Shown here one piece after another: positions 11,154 through 12,028 of a DNA stretch of 12,028 nt. A model generated the notes under the pieces. That model saw only the letters and a list, made by a program, of their open reading frames with translations, searched no databases and was not told the origin of the DNA. Position numbers and translations under genes: made by a program. Position 1 is the stretch's first letter. Every line of letters starts with the position of its first letter. The DNA comes from an uncultured Eubacteriales bacterium (GTDB lineage Bacteria; Bacillota_A; Clostridia; Christensenellales; Aristaeellaceae): NCBI GenBank assembly GCA_900313545.1, contig OMRS01000094.1, positions 1 to 12,028 on the forward strand, written 5' to 3'.

Positions 11154-12028
11154 CGGTGGGTGTCGATGGTGATGTGGGGATGCGAGAGGATATACTCGAT
11201 AATGGCATCCGCCACGTCCACCAGGATCTCCCGCACGGCGGGCGCTGAGGAGACCATGTCGTATCCGCTGGAGCCGTGACTCCTGTAGGAATTGACGCAG
11301 ACGATGATTTCCTCGTCATCCGCGACGGGGACGCCGTTTCGCGTGAGGGAGACAATGCGCTGCCCCACGGGCCGCAGGATGTCCACCACATAGTCAACGC
11401 CGGAAAAATAGTCGTAGTTGTAGTGCTGGAGCTTGGGCTTGGTGAAGAGGTTCCCGTAGGTGACGCCGCCCTTGCCGTCCGGTGCAAAATACGCCATGGT
11501 ATGCTCGATATAGCTGCGCAGGGTGGCGCCGGTCATGCTCAGGTTGACCAGCGTGTTGGCGTAGATATAGGTGGAGACCACGTCCCGGATGGTGACCACC
11601 TGGGGAAAGCCCTTGTAGCTGTTGGGCATGGCGCAGGTGGCCACCTGCGCGCCGCTGACGGCGAGCTGGACGGTGTTGATGAAGTTGGCCAGGGGGTTCC
11701 CGTGAATGGCGGCCTCCAGATGGTCCATGGCGGGAAGGGGACGGTCCAGAATCCCGGCGGGGGAGTCGAGCCACTGCTGCAGCCGCCGGTTCAGGGCGGA
11801 GAGCATCCGGCAGCCCTCCTCGAGGGCGGGCAGGGCCCCCGTTTTGAGGGAGGAGGTAAAGCGGATGCGCCCATCCTCCTCCACCCTCGCATCAACGGCA
11901 CAGCAGTGCCTGGCCATGTCCGAGGGCTGGACGGTCCAGGTGCCGTTCAGGCTGAGACCGGGCACGGCCAGGTGCTGATGACCGGTTAAAATCAGGTCAT
12001 AGTCCAGCTCCCGGCACATGCGGCAGGC
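11114..12028 (-). CDS. 5'-nucleotidase / cyclic-nucleotide phosphodiesterase, C-terminal part (CpdB/YfkN-like, partial)
   Basis: The frame is open to the right edge; 304 residues of the C-terminal part are present. The first residues hold the end of the metallophosphatase domain with the metal ligands GHQH (16-19) in DLILTGHQHLAVPG. After a linker comes the 5'-nucleotidase C-terminal domain (PF02872): HGNPLANFINTVQ near its start, the substrate-stacking motif HYNYDYFSGVDYVVD, and the closing NSYRSHGSSGYDM. Such enzymes are secreted or wall-bound and hydrolyse nucleotides and 2',3'-cyclic nucleotides for salvage. The YDYFSGVDY spelling is nearer CpdB/YfkN-type enzymes than UshA. The signal peptide and promoter are off the window. 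No wall-sorting signal is seen at the C terminus, which ends soon after the domain (LGEKQLS), and no terminator was found downstream. It overlaps the convergent gene by 40 bases. Confidence 0.9.
   Translation of the reverse strand, partial: ACRMCRELDYDLILTGHQHLAVPGLSLNGTWTVQPSDMARHCCAVDARVEEDGRIRFTSSLKTGALPALEEGCRMLSALNRRLQQWLDSPAGILDRPLPAMDHLEAAIHGNPLANFINTVQLAVSGAQVATCAMPNSYKGFPQVVTIRDVVSTYIYANTLVNLSMTGATLRSYIEHTMAYFAPDGKGGVTYGNLFTKPKLQHYNYDYFSGVDYVVDILRPVGQRIVSLTRNGVPVADDEEIIVCVNSYRSHGSSGYDMVSSAPAVREILVDVADAIIEYILSHPHITIDTHRYCTLMLGEKQLS

Overview
The window looks like the chromosome of a GC-rich, Gram-positive-type anaerobe of the Bacillota (Clostridia). This is an inference from gene content: a LytR-CpsA-Psr envelope protein, a CapA-like protein, an ECF-type vitamin transporter subunit, a TelA homologue, DUF1269 and DUF1934 family proteins, strong AGGAGG-type ribosome sites and U-tailed intrinsic terminators. 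I see no phage, transposon, CRISPR array, tRNA or rRNA. The first ~700 bases are visibly richer in A+T than the rest.

Layout. (1) 1-42: the last codons of an upstream + strand gene, closed by a strong terminator at 59-95. (2) 96-610: an AT-richer stretch with no convincing gene; one 90-codon ORF with a good ribosome site is kept at low confidence. (3) 611-1313: promoter, DUF1269-like glycine-zipper protein, terminator. (4) 1458-2755, - strand: TelA-type protein with its own terminator, divergent from the next operon. (5) 2903-6797, + strand: a tightly packed operon of EamA/DMT transporter, LCP-family protein, CapA-like metallophosphatase and Rsm22-type methyltransferase, the last three joined by 4-base start/stop overlaps. 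(6) 6794-7366, - strand: ECF transporter S component, tail-to-tail with rsm22; the two stop codons interlock and its terminator lies inside the rsm22 coding region. (7) 7489-10635, + strand: a Gpi18/PIG-V-like membrane mannosyltransferase, a second polytopic protein that looks like its degenerate paralogue, and a DUF1934 (YwiB-like) protein, all overlapping. An unrecognised 176-residue protein (10623-11153) follows; its first codons contain a perfect 15-bp hairpin. (8) 11114-12028, - strand: the C-terminal part of a CpdB/YfkN-like 5'-nucleotidase that runs off the right edge.

How the genes may work together. LCP and CapA-like proteins and the two GT-C-like membrane proteins all point to the cell envelope: polymer attachment to peptidoglycan, a secreted metallophosphatase-fold enzyme, and lipid-linked sugar transfer outside the membrane. 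Rsm22, involved in ribosome assembly, is translationally coupled to the envelope genes, which may only reflect compact packing. The ECF S component (vitamin uptake) and the secreted nucleotidase (nucleotide salvage) are separate units. The points most worth a second look are the pair of GT-C proteins of which one has lost every recognisable catalytic motif, the cluster of GCCAGAT/ATCTGGC half-sites around the ecf promoter, and the two terminator-like hairpins that lie inside coding sequence.
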